Shown here in pieces: positions 61,519 through 64,000 of a stretch of 64,000 nucleotides of DNA (its first letter is position 1; each line of letters begins with the position of its first letter). The notes under the pieces are model-generated. The model searched no databases, was not told where the DNA came from, and was given only the letters and a program-made list of their open reading frames with translations. The stretch spans positions 62,001-126,000 of the forward strand of contig CAKPOF010000002.1 of NCBI GenBank assembly GCA_934169725.1, read 5' to 3'. Origin of the DNA: an uncultured Clostridia bacterium. GTDB taxonomy: Bacteria; Bacillota; Clostridia; TANB77; CAG-508. The translations under genes and the position numbers were made by a program.

Positions 61519-62754
61519 ATGGATAAAGATTTATTAGAATTAGTTGAAAAATCTGAAAAAAAGATAACTAATCAATTTAAAAAAATAGAAGAAATAAAAA
61601 GTAAAAATAGTATAAAAGTAATACATGCTTTTCAAGAGTGTAATTTACAAGAAATGCATTTAGCAACATCAACTGGATATGGAATTGATGAAATAGGAAG
61701 AAATAAAATTGAGGAAATATATGCAAAAATATTTAAAGCAGAGGACAGTTTAGTTAGAGCACAATTTATTTCAGGAACACATGCATTAGCAATAACTTTA
61801 TCGGCATTGTTACGTCCAAATGATAAAATGATAAGTATAACAGGAGCACCATATGATACATTACAAACAGTTATAGGAATAGGAAAAGAATCAAGTCCAA
61901 GTTCTTTAAAATCATATGGAATAGAATATGAACAAATAGAATTAAAAAATAATGAGTTTGATATAGAAAAGATAAAAGAAAGACTATCTAAAAAAGATAT
62001 AAAATTAGTTGAGATACAAAGATCAAGAGGGTATTCTACTAGAAAAAGTTTAACAATAGAAAAAATAGAAGATGCAATAAAGGCAATAAGAGAAGTAAAT
62101 AAAGATGTAATAATAATGGTTGATAATTGCTATGGTGAATTTGTTCAAGATAGAGAACCTATAGAAGTAGGAGCAGATATTGCAGTTGGATCTTTAATGA
62201 AAAATTTGGGAGCTGGAATAGCAACAAGTGGAGCATATATTGTTGGGAAAAAAGAATTGACAGAATTATGTGCTGAAAGATTAACAGCACCAGGAATTGG
62301 AAAAGAAATAGGTCCATCATTAAATCAAAATACGAATTTATTAAAAGGATTATTTTTTGCGCCTGAAGTAGTTGCAAGTAGTGTAAAAACAGCAATATTT
62401 GCAAGTGCGATATTAGAAGAGCTTGGATATGATGTAGAACCTAAATATAATGAAGAAAGAGCTGATATAGTTCAAACAATACATTTAGGAACAAAAGAAA
62501 AACTTATAAAATTTTGTCAGGGAATACAAAAAGGTTCACCAATAGATTCTCAAGTAATACCAGAACCAAGTCCTATGGGAGGATATGAAGATGAGGTTAT
62601 AATGGCAGCAGGGACGTTTACAGAAGGATCAACTATAGAACTAAGCTGTGATGGACCAGTAAGAGAACCATATATAGCATATATGCAAGGTGGATTAACA
62701 TATGATTATGGGAAATATGGAATACTAAAAGCAATAGAAGAAATGAATAAATAA
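61519..62754 (+). CDS. Methionine gamma-lyase-family PLP enzyme (aluminium-resistance-type)
   Basis: 411 residues, ATG at 61519 behind ATAGGTGG. PLP fold type I protein of the Met_gamma_lyase/'aluminium resistance' family: VIHAFQECNLQEMHLATSTG YGIDEIGR start, RAQFISGTHALAITLSALLR, ITGAPYDTLQTVIGI, IMVDNCYGEFVQDREPIEVG with the cofactor Asp, Schiff-base Lys in GSLMKNLGAGIATSGAYIVG, and GPVREPYIAYMQGGLTYDYG near the end. Family members are probably C-S lyases of sulfur amino acids; the historical resistance label is weak. It lies 37 bases before the flavoprotein gene. Confidence 0.9.
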   Translation: MDKDLLELVEKSEKKITNQFKKIEEIKSKNSIKVIHAFQECNLQEMHLATSTGYGIDEIGRNKIEEIYAKIFKAEDSLVRAQFISGTHALAITLSALLRPNDKMISITGAPYDTLQTVIGIGKESSPSSLKSYGIEYEQIELKNNEFDIEKIKERLSKKDIKLVEIQRSRGYSTRKSLTIEKIEDAIKAIREVNKDVIIMVDNCYGEFVQDREPIEVGADIAVGSLMKNLGAGIATSGAYIVGKKELTELCAERLTAPGIGKEIGPSLNQNTNLLKGLFFAPEVVASSVKTAIFASAILEELGYDVEPKYNEERADIVQTIHLGTKEKLIKFCQGIQKGSPIDSQVIPEPSPMGGYEDEVIMAAGTFTEGSTIELSCDGPVREPYIAYMQGGLTYDYGKYGILKAIEEMNK

Positions 62755-62791
62755 TAAAATAATTGTAAAGAAATTTCAAAGGAGGATATAA

Positions 62792-64000
62792 TTGAAAAAA
62801 GTCATAGTAATAGGTGGAGGACCAGCTGGTATGATATCAGCAATTACAGCAAAAGAAAATGGAAATGATGTATGTTTAATTGAAAAGAATAATCAATTAG
62901 GTAAAAAACTATTAATCACAGGAAAAGGAAGATGTAATATAACATCATCATTAGATATTAATGATTTTATAAAAAATACTCCTGGAAATGGTATGTTTTT
63001 ATATAGTGCATATCAACAATATACTAATAAAGATATTATAGAATTTTTACAAAAACAAGGATTAGAAGTAAAAGAAGAAAGAGGAAATAGGATATTTCCA
63101 TGTACAGACAAATCTGTAGACGTTTTAAAATGTTTTACTAAAAAGATGAAAGAACTAGATATAGAGATAAAATATAATGAAAGAGTTATAGAAATTTTAA
63201 CACAAGATATAAATGGAGAAATAAAAGCAATAGGAGTAAGAACCAATAAAGAAACCATAAAGGCAGATAAAATTATTTTGGCTACAGGAGGAAAAAGTTA
63301 TCCTTTAACTGGTTCAACAGGGGATGGCTATAAAATGGTTGAAAAATTAGGACATAAAGTAACAGAAATAAATCCATCGTTAGTTCCATTAGAGTCTTAT
63401 GAAAAAAATGAATGTAAAGAATTGCAAGGATTAAGTTTAAAAAATGTAAAAATAGAATTAATTGACACAAGAAAAAACAAAAAAATATATGAAGATTTTG
63501 GTGAAATGATATTTACACATTATGGAGTTTCAGGTCCTACAATTTTAAGTGCATCTGCACATTTAGTTAGATATAAAAATATAAAGCAATTATTTAATGA
63601 AAAAAATATAATATTAAAAATAGATTTAAAGCCAGCATTAGATGTAAAAAAATTAAATGATAGAATTTTAAGAGATTTTGAAACAGTAAAAAATAAACAA
63701 TTTAAAAATAGTCTTGATAGATTACTACCACAAAAATTAATTCCAGTAGTGATAAAAAGAAGTGGAATTGATCCAAACAAAAAGGTAAATGAAATAACAA
63801 AAAAAGAAAGAGAAAAATTAGTATTAGAAATGAAAGAGTTTAAGATATTAATAAAAGAATTTAGGCCGATAGAAGAAGCAATAGTAACAAGTGGAGGAAT
63901 AAATATAAAAGAAATTAATCCGAAAACAATGGAATCAAAAAAAATAAAAGGATTGTATTTTGCTGGAGAAATTATAGATGTAGATAGTTACACAGGAGGA
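62792..64000 (+). CDS. HI0933/BaiN-family flavoprotein, C-terminus beyond the window
   Basis: TTG start at 62792 behind AAAGGAGG; 403 residues are visible to the edge. Rossmann FAD motif KVIVIGGGPAGMISAITAKE, then NQLGKKLLITGKGRCNITSS, the family signature, HKVTEINPSLVPLE, FGEMIFTHYGVSGPTILSAS and near the edge EEAIVTSGGINIKEINPKTM and IKGLYFAGEIIDVDSYTGG. Members are NAD(P)/FAD-dependent oxidoreductases of mostly unknown substrate; one is BaiN, involved in bile acid reduction. Only the last few tens of residues should be missing. Confidence 0.93.
   Translation, partial: MKKVIVIGGGPAGMISAITAKENGNDVCLIEKNNQLGKKLLITGKGRCNITSSLDINDFIKNTPGNGMFLYSAYQQYTNKDIIEFLQKQGLEVKEERGNRIFPCTDKSVDVLKCFTKKMKELDIEIKYNERVIEILTQDINGEIKAIGVRTNKETIKADKIILATGGKSYPLTGSTGDGYKMVEKLGHKVTEINPSLVPLESYEKNECKELQGLSLKNVKIELIDTRKNKKIYEDFGEMIFTHYGVSGPTILSASAHLVRYKNIKQLFNEKNIILKIDLKPALDVKKLNDRILRDFETVKNKQFKNSLDRLLPQKLIPVVIKRSGIDPNKKVNEITKKEREKLVLEMKEFKILIKEFRPIEEAIVTSGGINIKEINPKTMESKKIKGLYFAGEIIDVDSYTGG

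Overview
The window looks like a chromosomal stretch from a very AT-rich, endospore-forming, anaerobic member of the Clostridia (Firmicutes), probably an uncultured gut-type lineage. Supporting genes: pyruvate formate-lyase (partial), a bifunctional aldehyde/alcohol dehydrogenase, a sporulation set (spoIIID, yabG, a SipL-like DUF3794/LysM coat-anchoring protein, yunB, a SpoVB/YtgP-type flippase, a YtaF-type membrane protein), veg, a T-box in front of aspS, a sortase with a thioester adhesin, and classical Gram-positive housekeeping operons (dnaG-rpoD, rplM-rpsI, rpsF-ssb-rpsR, smc). Arginine is written mostly AGA.

Layout. 1-8.2 kb: fermentation genes (pflB end, adhE), an M23 peptidase and a large pilin-like Ig-domain protein. 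8.3-15.9 kb: RelQ-type alarmone synthetase, dnaG-rpoD, an MscS channel and a two-component system. 16-23.4 kb: a second pilin-like protein with a formylglycine-generating-enzyme-like tail, sortase plus thioester adhesin, a CNNM/CorC protein and a WG-repeat protein. 23.7-32.2 kb: patatin, NifS-like desulfurase, FAD dehydrogenase, then the sporulation cluster. 32.3-40.2 kb: an accessory island with an IS30 element, a decayed diversity-generating retroelement (DGR: target gene, avd, truncated reverse transcriptase), remnants of Nudix/NrtR, HAD, group II intron maturase and AbiEii genes, and a frameshifted IS3 element. 40.2-64 kb: ribosomal proteins, flippase, HU, aspS, rpsT, rpiB, a TagO-like transferase fused to rubredoxin, hslO, ppaC, smc, ytaF, a Ca2+-type P-ATPase, glycosyltransferases, rpsF-ssb-rpsR, a methionine gamma-lyase-family enzyme and a flavoprotein that runs off the end.

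Main finding. Three conserved, otherwise intact genes (SpoVB-type flippase, TagO-rubredoxin, YtaF) are each split by a +1 shift, and in all three the shift falls exactly at an in-frame CGG codon followed by A. Skipping the C and reading GGA (Gly) restores the full conserved protein. Reading every host-like gene by eye, I find only two other in-frame CGG codons, both also CGG-A and both at C-termini where a +1 shift meets a stop within four codons. CGGA in the other two frames is common and harmless. This suggests that CGG is not an ordinary arginine codon here but a codon-triggered +1 frameshift site, or a quadruplet CGGA codon. The only CGG not followed by A lies in the horizontally acquired DGR target gene.

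Second theme: programmed variability and repeats. The two pilin-like proteins and the DGR target end in segments whose codon choice is sharply unlike the host's, as in DGR variable regions. The two pilin-like genes share a duplicated upstream region that carries a MITE-like element with 16-bp terminal inverted repeats. The inner palindrome of that element recurs alone at several other intergenic sites.
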